Shown piece after piece: positions 27,892-36,332 of a stretch of DNA of 64,000 bases. This DNA is from a bacterium (GTDB taxonomy: Bacteria > Zhuqueibacterota > Zhuqueibacteria > Oleimicrobiales > Geothermoviventaceae): positions 33,210 through 97,209 of the forward strand of contig JAPWUV010000013.1 in the NCBI GenBank assembly GCA_028275345.1, written 5' to 3'. The notes beneath the pieces are model-generated. The model worked only from the letters and a program-made list of their open reading frames with translations, was not told where the DNA came from and searched no databases. A program made the translations under genes and the position numbers. How positions within the stretch are numbered: the first letter of the stretch is position 1; every line of letters starts with the position of its first letter.

Positions 27892-29598
27892 TTGCGGAAA
27901 AGGACGAAATATTCGAGCGCAGTTCTTGTTGGTCTCCTCTGGGAGTTAGTCGGTATTGCGTCGGCGCTGACCAAGGCCGACTTTCCGGGAGCCGCTGGAA
28001 GTGTGGGTCCCACGACGGAACCTGTGCCCTTGGACCGTTACCGTGTGGTACGCTACGTCTCCGTGACCAAGGGCTCCGATGTTGACGGGGACGGCACGCA
28101 AGCGCGTCCATGGCGTACGCTTGTCTATGCTCTTTCTCGAGCTGGGGAAGCTTCCGTCGATGGGCGTTGGGCAATTCTCGTCGCCGCCGGGGTCTACAAC
28201 ACTGGCACCGTTCACATGCGATCCTTCGTGGACCTTTACGGTGGCTTTGACCCGGAGAGCTGGGAACGGGACATTTGGAGATTCCCGACCATCCTCGACG
28301 GCCAGCGTGTACGGCGCGTGGCGGTCGGTGCGGATAGTGCCCGGTTGGATGGATTCGTGATTGCGCGCGGAGCCGCAGAAGGTCACGGAGGCGGGATCCT
28401 CTGTCAGGATACCTCGCCTATCATTTCGAACAACGTCATTCGCGATAATGTCGCTCTTGCGCCCAGGCGCGCGGATCGCTTTCACCTCTACCAGCCCGGC
28501 CACCATGGGGGCGGGATCGCTTGCCTTTACAATGCCGCGCCTTGGATCCGCCAGAACCTAATCTGCGAGAATCGGACGGCCTTCGGCTGTGGGGCGGGCG
28601 TAGCGTTCTACGGTTTCCGGCGGGCAGGGGATCCGGAAGAGCCGAAGTTACGGGATAATCGCCTGGTCGGGGGAGTACAGCCGAAGCTCGAAATGAACGT
28701 GATCATCGCGAATACCTCCGGGGTGGATGACTTGAGCGGTTCGCGCAGCAGCAGCGGCGGCGGGATCTTGTGCGCCTACGAAGCTAGACCATTCGTGCGC
28801 AACAATGTAATTGCCCTCAATCGGGCGTTGGGCCGGAGCGACGCGGGTGGGATCTACTGCGAGTATTTCTCCTACCCGGAGATTTTGTCCAACTGGATCG
28901 TCGGCAACCTGGCGGCAGACGACGGGGGCGGCATCTACGTCTGTCGCCTGAGCCATGCGTTGATACGGGAGAACCTGATTGCCGGCAATCGCGCGGAGGG
29001 TGGGGCAGGCGGTGGGGTCAGGCTTAGTAAGGAGGGCAGGGCCACAATCATGCAAAACTGGATTGTCCGTAATCGGCGCGGGGGTCTGTGTAGTGTGGAT
29101 TCCTATGCCGAAGTTACGGACAATGTGATTGCCGACAACTGGGAAGGCCCGGGTTTCTGGTTCCATTGCCATTTCACCTACTATCGCTCTTCCTTGCTGC
29201 GGGAGAACGTGATCCGAGGGAATCAAACGGGGCAAGTCGTGGTGGAACCGGCGGGAGTGGTGTTGGTGCAAGGGAACAATGTGGAGGGCGGGTATCCGGG
29301 TGGGAATCGGGACTGGGACTCGGGATTCGCACAAGACGCCTGGCTGACCCGCGCCGAGGTCGTTTCTCACGACTCACTGCGCTACACGACGGTGCTCACG
29401 GTCGAGACTTCGGATTCACCCGGAGTTATCGGTCCGGGAAGGGTAGTTCGGGTGGGGGATGCGTGGACGGTGGTCAGGCATTGGGAAGCTCCTTCGGTTA
29501 CTGTCTGGGGGATCCTGGGCCGCAAGGGCGACCGGGTCGAACTGGAGCTCTTGCGTAGTTACGAGGTTGGGAGACCCGCGCGCCGGAGGTCGTTGTGA
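27892..29598 (+). CDS. Exported right-handed beta-helix protein 1
   Basis: 568 residues. A signal peptide (MRKRTKYSSAVLVGLLWELVGIASA) precedes a DUF1565-like opening, VRYVSVTKGSDVDGDGTQARPWRTLVYAL. The rest is a parallel beta-helix with repeated turns such as PIISNNVIRDN, PWIRQNLICEN, PFVRNNVIALN, PEILSNWIVGN and ALIRENLIAGN, interleaved with GGGI/GGGV. The last ~100 residues form a separate beta-rich domain (LRYTTVLTVETSDSPG). Beta-helices of this class include polysaccharide lyases and epimerases, but no catalytic triad is obvious. The start is TTG 27892. It has a clear paralogue at 59616, with the same YGGFDPESWERDI motif. Confidence 0.82.
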   Translation: MRKRTKYSSAVLVGLLWELVGIASALTKADFPGAAGSVGPTTEPVPLDRYRVVRYVSVTKGSDVDGDGTQARPWRTLVYALSRAGEASVDGRWAILVAAGVYNTGTVHMRSFVDLYGGFDPESWERDIWRFPTILDGQRVRRVAVGADSARLDGFVIARGAAEGHGGGILCQDTSPIISNNVIRDNVALAPRRADRFHLYQPGHHGGGIACLYNAAPWIRQNLICENRTAFGCGAGVAFYGFRRAGDPEEPKLRDNRLVGGVQPKLEMNVIIANTSGVDDLSGSRSSSGGGILCAYEARPFVRNNVIALNRALGRSDAGGIYCEYFSYPEILSNWIVGNLAADDGGGIYVCRLSHALIRENLIAGNRAEGGAGGGVRLSKEGRATIMQNWIVRNRRGGLCSVDSYAEVTDNVIADNWEGPGFWFHCHFTYYRSSLLRENVIRGNQTGQVVVEPAGVVLVQGNNVEGGYPGGNRDWDSGFAQDAWLTRAEVVSHDSLRYTTVLTVETSDSPGVIGPGRVVRVGDAWTVVRHWEAPSVTVWGILGRKGDRVELELLRSYEVGRPARRRSL

Positions 29599-29615
29599 AG
29601 GCAAGGTGAGGTTCG

Positions 29616-31034
29616 GTGATGAGAGCTGGTTACGTGTACGCGCTCACGGTATTGATGTTCGGGGTGTGTCTTGCCCGGGAATGCAGCGGTGGGCAGGGCG
29701 GGCAAGCGCCAATTCAGTTGAGTCCCGGTCCTCATCTGTTCATCGACGACTATCTCATTGGGGAGCAGTCTTTTCTAAGCAGGACGGTGAATCAGCCGGA
29801 GAAGCTGCCGGTGCCAGTGGTCACCGGCGGACGAGACGGCGACGAAAACTTTCAGCCGTACCTTAGCGTGATCCGGGACCCGCAGACCGGGAGGTTCCGG
29901 ATGTGGTACGACATTCCTGAGAACGTCCATCAGTCGCACATTGGCTACCTTGAATCCGAGGACGGCGTCCATTGGATACGCCCCCATCGGGTCCTTCCGG
30001 ATCCGCACGAGATTCGTTTTGGCTGCTCAGTGTTGGACCGCGGAGCGGATTTCCCCGACCCCACCTGCCGCTACGTACTCGCTTTCTACCATGGCGACGG
30101 AACGATGCTCGCCACTTCGCCGGACGGATTGCGCTGGAGTATGCTTGCGGACACCTCGGTCATCAAACACAATCACGATATCACATCGCTGCATTGGGAT
30201 CCCATCCGGAAGCAGTACCTGGCCATTATCTCCGTGTTGATGGAGGGTAAGCACTGGCAGGGCCGTAGACGCATTCCTCACCAGAGCGTCAGCAAAGATC
30301 TGATTCACTGGGAAAAGCCGTGGGTGATCATGACTCCCAAGATCGGTGCTCCGATCGAGAGGGGGGAAACGGAGTTTTATGCGATGTCGGGGGTAATTGC
30401 CCGCGGCGAACTATTGATCGGTTTGGTCAAGATCCTGCGCGATGATCTGAACGCAACCCCCGGCAAGACGGCGCAAGAGATGGGGGATTTGGAACGCAAG
30501 GCGGCGGGTCTCGGCTATACTGTACTGGCGTGGAGCCGCGACGGCCGCACTTGGCAGCGCGATCACGAACCATTCATCCCCAACAACCCCGTGCCGGGTA
30601 CCTGGGACCACGCTATGGCTTGGGGCGACGAGCAACTCGTTGTTGGGGATACGACGCTCATCTACTACGGGGGCTATGCGCGGGGCCATAAAGTGGCTCG
30701 ATTCACGGAACGCCAGATCGGCCTGGCACGCATGCCGAGGGACCGATACGTGGCCCGAGAAGCGGACCTGAATCCCGGAAGGTTGCTCACCAAACCCCTC
30801 CTGCTCAAGGGGAAAGCTCTCACCGTGAACGCTCTTGTGGTGGGATGGCTGCGGGTTCGGCTTGTCGATGGCAAGGGGAACGAGATACCCGGCTTCGGTT
30901 GGGTCGAGATCCGCGGGGACAGGGTCGACCACCCTGTGGCGTGGCAGGGGGACTTGGCTAAAGTGCATGGCAGGCCGGTGCGTTTGGAGTTCGAGCTGCA
31001 GGACGCGCAGCTTTTCGGATTTGACTTGCATTGA
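29616..31034 (+). CDS. Exported glycosidase-like beta-propeller protein with LFIDD motif
   Basis: 472 residues. A hydrophobic N-terminus is followed by HLFIDDYLI, typical of a Planctomycetes/Verrucomicrobia/FCB family of predicted five-bladed propellers related to GH32/GH43/GH117-type hydrolases. Blade-like lines are RDPQTGRFRMWYDI, SHIGYLESEDGVHWIRP, TMLATSPDGLRWSML and GYTVLAWSRDGRTWQRD, with SxDG.xW turns. A C-terminal beta-sandwich (about 385-472) ends the protein. A paralogue with a LamG domain is at 56606. Start is GTG 29616 or ATG 29619, preceded by AAGGTGAGG. The substrate cannot be told; acidic residues in SEDG and DPxxGxFRMWYD are candidate catalytic positions. Confidence 0.72.
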   Translation: MMRAGYVYALTVLMFGVCLARECSGGQGGQAPIQLSPGPHLFIDDYLIGEQSFLSRTVNQPEKLPVPVVTGGRDGDENFQPYLSVIRDPQTGRFRMWYDIPENVHQSHIGYLESEDGVHWIRPHRVLPDPHEIRFGCSVLDRGADFPDPTCRYVLAFYHGDGTMLATSPDGLRWSMLADTSVIKHNHDITSLHWDPIRKQYLAIISVLMEGKHWQGRRRIPHQSVSKDLIHWEKPWVIMTPKIGAPIERGETEFYAMSGVIARGELLIGLVKILRDDLNATPGKTAQEMGDLERKAAGLGYTVLAWSRDGRTWQRDHEPFIPNNPVPGTWDHAMAWGDEQLVVGDTTLIYYGGYARGHKVARFTERQIGLARMPRDRYVAREADLNPGRLLTKPLLLKGKALTVNALVVGWLRVRLVDGKGNEIPGFGWVEIRGDRVDHPVAWQGDLAKVHGRPVRLEFELQDAQLFGFDLH

Positions 31035-31244
31035 GGCTTTTGCAAGACGTAGGTGGAGGGAGAGCAACGTGATGGCTTTTCGGGGCATTGGCAGGAAGCG
31101 CGTCCCCGCGGGCCGGGCGAAAGGAGGTGATGCTGGGTCGCGTGCAGCGCTGAGAGCGGGAGACAAGGGGGCCGACCGAGGGGAAGAGGGGCAGGCGAGA
31201 GGTGAGGGAGTGAGTAAGCAGGTGGGCCAAAGAGGAGGTCGAAA

Positions 31245-34049
31245 ATGAGGGCGAAGCGGTTTCTCAAGACTTGGGGCATCTTGCCCGCAGTGGTGTTACT
31301 GCTCGCGCTGATGACGACCTCAGTTTCGGCGCAAGTGCGTGGCCGGATCACGGGTCGCGTCACCGATGCGGCTACCGGTGAGTACTTGCCCGGGGCCAAC
31401 GTGATTCTGGTCGGAACCAACATGGGCGCTGCTACGGACCGCGAGGGAGTGTACACGATCTACAACGTCCCGCCTGGCACGTATACCCTGAGAATAGGCT
31501 ACATTGGCTACCAGGACTACGCCACCGAGGTCACAGTGAGCCCGACGCAACTCTTGGTCCGTCAGGATGCGGCGCTGAAGGTGAGCGCGGTGGAGGTGCA
31601 GGCGGTGGTGGTCGAGGGGGTGCGCGAAGGACAGATGCGCGCCTTGAGCCAGCAGCGCACCGCCATGAACATCAAGAACGTGGTCGCGCAGGAAATGATG
31701 GACCGATTCCCGGACGAGAACACCGCGGACGCGCTGAAGCGGATTCCAGGCGTGTACATCGAGACGAGCGCTGGCGAAGGGCGATTCGTGTTGATCCGGG
31801 GTACCAGCCCTAGCCTCAGTGTGGTCACCGTGAACGGCGAGAAGCTGGCATCTAACCGCACGGAGGAGCGCTATCCCCAGCTCGACATCATCGGTACCAG
31901 CCAGCTGTCGTTCGTGGAGGTGGCGAAGGCCCCGACTCCAGACATGGATGCGGGAGCCATCGGCGGCTCCGTCAATCTGGTGACTCTGAGCGCCTTTGAC
32001 TACCCTGGCCGTCGGATCAGCGTCAAGCTCGGATCGGGCTACACCGACATCGGTAGCAAGGTAATTGGTGAGGGCCGCGTGCAGTACACCAATGTCTTCG
32101 GGACAAATCGGAACTTCGGCATCAGCCTGGCGGCCAACTGGGACCGGAAGCGGCGAGGGTACCATAACATCGAGCCTCGCTGGGGCAGGGTCGAGGATGT
32201 GAACAAGAATGTCATCCCCTTCGCGCTCACCGAGGCGAATCTGATGGACTACAATAAAACCTTTGCGCGCTACGGCGCGAGCGCGGGGCTTGAGTACAGG
32301 ATGGGAGACCAGCACCGTTGGTTCGTCCGCGGACTGTACAGCAAGTTCAACGATGACGAGCTCCGGTACGAGTGGCTGGCCCGGGTATCCAAGGGCAAAT
32401 ACCTGAATCCCGAGGGCACGCTGACGCAGGATTCCAGAATCGTACTGCGCCACAAGTGGCGTTTGGAGGAGCTGGCGCAGTATCACATGACCGCAGGCGG
32501 CGTGCACAGATGGGGTAATACCGAGCTCGATTATACCGTGGCCTTTAGCAAGGCGGATGAGCGGCATGAGCCCCAGTATCAGACCGAATGGGAACTGGAC
32601 AAAAAAGCGAACATGGCGCTGGATCTGAGCAAGCCGGAAGCGCCCAAGTGGACCATCACGAACCTGGATGAGACATACCAGTTTGATCCGACCCGCTACA
32701 AGCTCGCCAGCGTCGACTTTCGGAATACGTACGCCTCGAACTGGCACTACACCGGGGGCGTCAACTTCAAGATGCCCTACGCCTTGGCCGGCTATCCTGC
32801 GCAGCTCAAGCTCGGAGCGAAGCTCCGCTACGAAGGGAAAGACCGCGACGAGGATCGGTGGCAATACAAATGGACCGGTACCACGAGTGTGCTTTTGTCT
32901 GACATGGGTGCCGCGCCCGTCAACAAGAGCTTCTTCAATGGGGAGTACAGCCGATTCGCACCCGAGCTTTCCGAAGAGAAGTTCGAGACCTTCTTCTGCC
33001 AAAACAAGGACATGACCTTAAAGGGTACACTGCGGTACTGGGATTCCGAAGGCCAGTGGTTCGTGGCCAAGGAAACGGTCCCGGCCTACTACTTGATGAC
33101 CACGGTGAATCTGGGCAAGGCGCAGGTGCTTGCTGGGTTCCGGCACGAGTTCACCAGGAATGACTACGAGGGAACCAAGCTCTTCTTCGACCAGGCGGGT
33201 AATTACCAGAGCATGGAGAGGGTCAAGGTGAAGAGAACCTACAACAACCTCCTCCCGATGGTACACATGAAGTACCAGTTTGGCCCCTGGACTCAGTTGC
33301 GGCTGGCCTACACGCACGCCATGGCTCGCCCCAATTTCTGGGACTTGGCGCCCTACTTCTTCGTCAACCCGAAAGATGAATCGGTCGTGCAGGGGAATCC
33401 CGACTTGAAGCCGACGGTGGCCCGAAACGCCGATGTGATGTTCGAACACTACTTCCGGGGTATTGGTACCGCGTCCGCTGGCCTTTTCTACAAGAACCTG
33501 AAAGACATCATCTTCACGAAGACCTCCAAGATCGTCGGCGGCAAGTACGACGACTACTGGCTCGAAAAGCCTGTCAATGGTGGGTCGGCCAATCTGTACG
33601 GGTTCGAGCTGAACTGGCACCAGGAACTCTCCTTCCTACCCGGTTTCCTGAGCGGGTTCGGCATCTACGCGAACTACACGCACACCTGGTCCGACGCCGA
33701 TCTCCTGGGCCGCAAGGGTGTGGTTCCGGGGCAAGCCGGAGACGTTGGCAACTTTGCCCTTGCGTATGAGAAGTATAACCTGTCCGCTCGATTGAGCTTC
33801 AACTACCACGCGAAGTTCATTACGGAAGTGGGCGAGGACGAAGACTACGACGTCTGGCAGGACGAACGGCTGCAGGTCGACTTCTCCGCGGCGTACGACA
33901 TCGCGCGGTGGATGCAAGCCTACTTCGAGGCCATCAACATCACCAATGCCCCCAGCTGGACCTACTTGGGTGTGCATGATCGGCCGCTCGTGGTCGCGTA
34001 CTACTCGTGGTGGATCAAGGCCGGGTTGAAGTTCAATTTCCGCGGGTAG
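31245..34049 (+). CDS. TonB-dependent receptor with carboxypeptidase-regulatory-like domain
   Basis: 934-residue outer-membrane receptor. It has a signal peptide (ends TTSVSAQ) and an N-terminal carboxypeptidase-regulatory-like domain (RITGRVTDAATGEYLPGANVILVGT). The plug has NVVAQEMMDRFPDENTADALKRIPGVYIE and a following RFVLIRGTSP. The beta-barrel occupies the last ~650 residues and ends in FNFRG. The style is that of TIGR01782-type receptors, used for oligosaccharide uptake in Caulobacter and Xanthomonas. AGAGGAGGT precedes ATG 31245. No SusD-like partner is nearby, so uptake would be SusD-independent. It is the only TonB receptor here and probably serves the whole locus. Confidence 0.93.
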   Translation: MRAKRFLKTWGILPAVVLLLALMTTSVSAQVRGRITGRVTDAATGEYLPGANVILVGTNMGAATDREGVYTIYNVPPGTYTLRIGYIGYQDYATEVTVSPTQLLVRQDAALKVSAVEVQAVVVEGVREGQMRALSQQRTAMNIKNVVAQEMMDRFPDENTADALKRIPGVYIETSAGEGRFVLIRGTSPSLSVVTVNGEKLASNRTEERYPQLDIIGTSQLSFVEVAKAPTPDMDAGAIGGSVNLVTLSAFDYPGRRISVKLGSGYTDIGSKVIGEGRVQYTNVFGTNRNFGISLAANWDRKRRGYHNIEPRWGRVEDVNKNVIPFALTEANLMDYNKTFARYGASAGLEYRMGDQHRWFVRGLYSKFNDDELRYEWLARVSKGKYLNPEGTLTQDSRIVLRHKWRLEELAQYHMTAGGVHRWGNTELDYTVAFSKADERHEPQYQTEWELDKKANMALDLSKPEAPKWTITNLDETYQFDPTRYKLASVDFRNTYASNWHYTGGVNFKMPYALAGYPAQLKLGAKLRYEGKDRDEDRWQYKWTGTTSVLLSDMGAAPVNKSFFNGEYSRFAPELSEEKFETFFCQNKDMTLKGTLRYWDSEGQWFVAKETVPAYYLMTTVNLGKAQVLAGFRHEFTRNDYEGTKLFFDQAGNYQSMERVKVKRTYNNLLPMVHMKYQFGPWTQLRLAYTHAMARPNFWDLAPYFFVNPKDESVVQGNPDLKPTVARNADVMFEHYFRGIGTASAGLFYKNLKDIIFTKTSKIVGGKYDDYWLEKPVNGGSANLYGFELNWHQELSFLPGFLSGFGIYANYTHTWSDADLLGRKGVVPGQAGDVGNFALAYEKYNLSARLSFNYHAKFITEVGEDEDYDVWQDERLQVDFSAAYDIARWMQAYFEAINITNAPSWTYLGVHDRPLVVAYYSWWIKAGLKFNFRG

Positions 34050-34084
34050 CTTCTCGCCCCTATGGGGTAGCGCATCGCTGAGGA

Positions 34085-34120
34085 CTGGCGGTCGGGTGAT
34101 CCGGAAAGCCCGGCCGCCAG
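34085..34120 (+). terminator. Strong hairpin between the TonB receptor and T9SS genes
   Basis: CTGGCGGTCGGG (34085-34096) pairs with CCCGGCCGCCAG (34109-34120), 12 pairs with one G-U, loop of 12 bases. No T-run follows, so rather than an intrinsic terminator it may protect the receptor message or reduce downstream expression. Confidence 0.5.
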
Positions 34121-34171
34121 CCCGACGCTGCGCCGTTTGGAAGCCAACCAGCTTCCGAGGAGGACAGCTTC

Positions 34172-36010
34172 ATGTGTCGAAGATCTGTGGTAGGGGCGCT
34201 GGTCGTGATTTTGATGTTCTCACCGCTCAGCGTGGACTGGGCACAGAAGATCCAGCTGTCTCCAGACTTCGGTCTGTACTTCGGACAGATTCCACAGGGT
34301 ACTGAAGCGGTCCGGGACCTTCTCATCTACAATCTTGATATCAAAACGCTCACGGTCAATAGCGTCCAAATCGAGGGGGCAGACGCTGGACTTTTCTCCC
34401 TCGTCGAAGACCCGGGTAGCTTTTCTCTCGGACCGCTGGAACTTCGAGTGGTTCCCTTCCGTTTCCGGCCCACGCGTTCAGGCGATGCTACGGCGCGCGT
34501 GAAGGTCGTGAGCAATGCCAGTAGCAGTCCCAACTACGTGGATCTGACCGGCAAGGGGATTGACCTCAGTCCCGGCCAGGTAGCGTTCGAGCGGATCCTT
34601 GGGAATCCCGACGGGGATGGGGCGGCCGCGGTGAGGCCCACGCGGGAAGGCGGTTTGATTGTGGCAGGCTACACGCATACCCTCGGCGCCGAGTACAGCG
34701 ACGGTATGCTGCTGAAGGTGGACAACTACGGCCAAGTGGAATGGATGCGGCAGTACGGCGAAGAGGGCTGGAGCGAAGGGTTCTCGGCCGTGTTGGTCCT
34801 TGAGGACGGCTTCCTCGCTGTGGGCTCGAAATCCCACTCCGAACAGCGCTTGGAGCCGGATATGTACGTGGTTCGGACCGATACGGCGGGCAACCTACTG
34901 TGGGAAAAACGGTTCGGGAGGTCGGAATTCGAACGGGATGTCGCTTCGGACGTGGTTCGCGCTCACGGGGGAGGGTTCATCGTCGCTGGGAGCTCCCAGA
35001 GCGGACAAAACGACGACGCCTTGCTCGTCAAAATTGACGAGGGGGGAAACGAACTTTGGCGGAAGGTGTTCGGCGGGGACGGCGGCGATGGAGTTTCCTC
35101 CATCGTGGCTACGCCGGACGGAGGATACCTCTTTGTGGGATCCACCAGTTCCTACTCGGTGGGGGGTCGGAACGACTATGACATCTACATGGTGAAGCTG
35201 GACGGAAACGGTAATCAGCAGTGGATGAGGACGTACGGCGGATCGGACTGGGATCAGGCGTCCCACGTAGCTCTGGCTCATGACGGCGGTTACATCATCG
35301 CAGGGTGGACGGCCAGCAGCGAATACGGAGCGGTGGCGCGCGACGTGCTTCTTGTGAAGACAGATCCACAGGGCGACAAGCAGTGGCACCGGATTTACGG
35401 ATGGGAGCACAAGGACGGCGCTAGCGCCGTGATCCCCACAAGCGACGGCGGGTATCTCCTGGTCGGCGACAGCGAGCGCTACTACGACGCTGGGATGCGG
35501 ACTTGGCGCTCCGACCTGTACATCGTGAAACTGGACGCCGAAGGACAGGAAGAGTGGACCCGCCTGTACGGCCGGAACAATGGCGAGGACGGTGCCAGCG
35601 ACGTCTACGAGCTAGGGGATGGAAGCTACATCGTCTGCGGCTCTACCGACAGCTACAGCAAGACGAGCGATGTATACCTGCTTCGGCTGAATCGTTGGGG
35701 CGAGGTTGCCACGGGTATCGTCATGGACCGGGGCCGTCAGATACCGGTTTCAGTCCAGCTGACGCAGAATTATCCTAATCCGTTCAATTCGGAGACCACG
35801 ATCCAATACGACCTGCCTCGGCAATGCTGGGTTCAGCTGGAAGTGCTCGATCTGAGGGGGAGACGGGTAGAAACTCTCGTGAGCGCGGTAAGGCCGGCGG
35901 GTGTCCACCATTTACGGTGGCAGCCCGCAGGTCTACCGAGTGGCATCTATTTGTGCCGGCTGTCTGCCGACGGTCAGACGCTTGTCCAGCGCATGGTGTA
36001 TCTGAGATAG
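34172..36010 (+). CDS. Exported PQQ-like-repeat protein with type IX secretion sorting domain
   Basis: 612 residues. The signal peptide (ends SVDWAQ) is followed by an ASPM/HYDIN-like immunoglobulin domain (about 25-130, FGQIPQGTEAVRDLLIYNLDIKTLTVNSV). Next are about seven propeller-like repeats of the type GGxxVAGxTxS...Y(D/M)..(V/L)VK.D..G...W.(R/K).(Y/F)GG. The last ~80 residues are a Por secretion/C-terminal sorting domain starting QNYPNPFNSETTIQYDLP and ending LPSGIYLCRLSADGQTLVQRMVYL. This domain sends proteins through the type IX secretion system to the surface. No other protein in the window has it. GAGGAGGA precedes ATG 34172. Its cargo role could be glycan or protein binding. Confidence 0.88.
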   Translation: MCRRSVVGALVVILMFSPLSVDWAQKIQLSPDFGLYFGQIPQGTEAVRDLLIYNLDIKTLTVNSVQIEGADAGLFSLVEDPGSFSLGPLELRVVPFRFRPTRSGDATARVKVVSNASSSPNYVDLTGKGIDLSPGQVAFERILGNPDGDGAAAVRPTREGGLIVAGYTHTLGAEYSDGMLLKVDNYGQVEWMRQYGEEGWSEGFSAVLVLEDGFLAVGSKSHSEQRLEPDMYVVRTDTAGNLLWEKRFGRSEFERDVASDVVRAHGGGFIVAGSSQSGQNDDALLVKIDEGGNELWRKVFGGDGGDGVSSIVATPDGGYLFVGSTSSYSVGGRNDYDIYMVKLDGNGNQQWMRTYGGSDWDQASHVALAHDGGYIIAGWTASSEYGAVARDVLLVKTDPQGDKQWHRIYGWEHKDGASAVIPTSDGGYLLVGDSERYYDAGMRTWRSDLYIVKLDAEGQEEWTRLYGRNNGEDGASDVYELGDGSYIVCGSTDSYSKTSDVYLLRLNRWGEVATGIVMDRGRQIPVSVQLTQNYPNPFNSETTIQYDLPRQCWVQLEVLDLRGRRVETLVSAVRPAGVHHLRWQPAGLPSGIYLCRLSADGQTLVQRMVYLR

Positions 36011-36332
36011 TCGGTTCTCCTGTGCTCGAATGGGTTGTCTACCGGATCCCTTGGAGATCGTGTCGGGACATTCACGTCTCGTGGCGGGTCAGCCGCCCAA
36101 GGTACCGCGGGATCCGATGTTTGACGCCCTGGAGCGGCGCAACTGGCAACGGAACCCGTTCGTCAGGGTGCGTGCCCACAAAGGAACCCTGGGAAGAAGC
36201 GACGCCTGATAATGTAGTCTGTTGAGGTCATCCTTTGGCGGATGCCGTGTGGCCGGTTGCAGGTGAGCAGGGGAATACCAGTGGCAAAGGTAAACGAAGC
36301 GATAAGAATGACGTTTTGGAGGAGGAAGAGGG
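36011..36332. other. Intergenic stretch before the sulfatase gene
   Basis: 322 bases with no supported gene, no clear -35/-10 pair and no terminator-like hairpin; the sulfatase ribosome-binding sequence GGAGGAGGAAG lies at its end. Confidence 0.5.
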
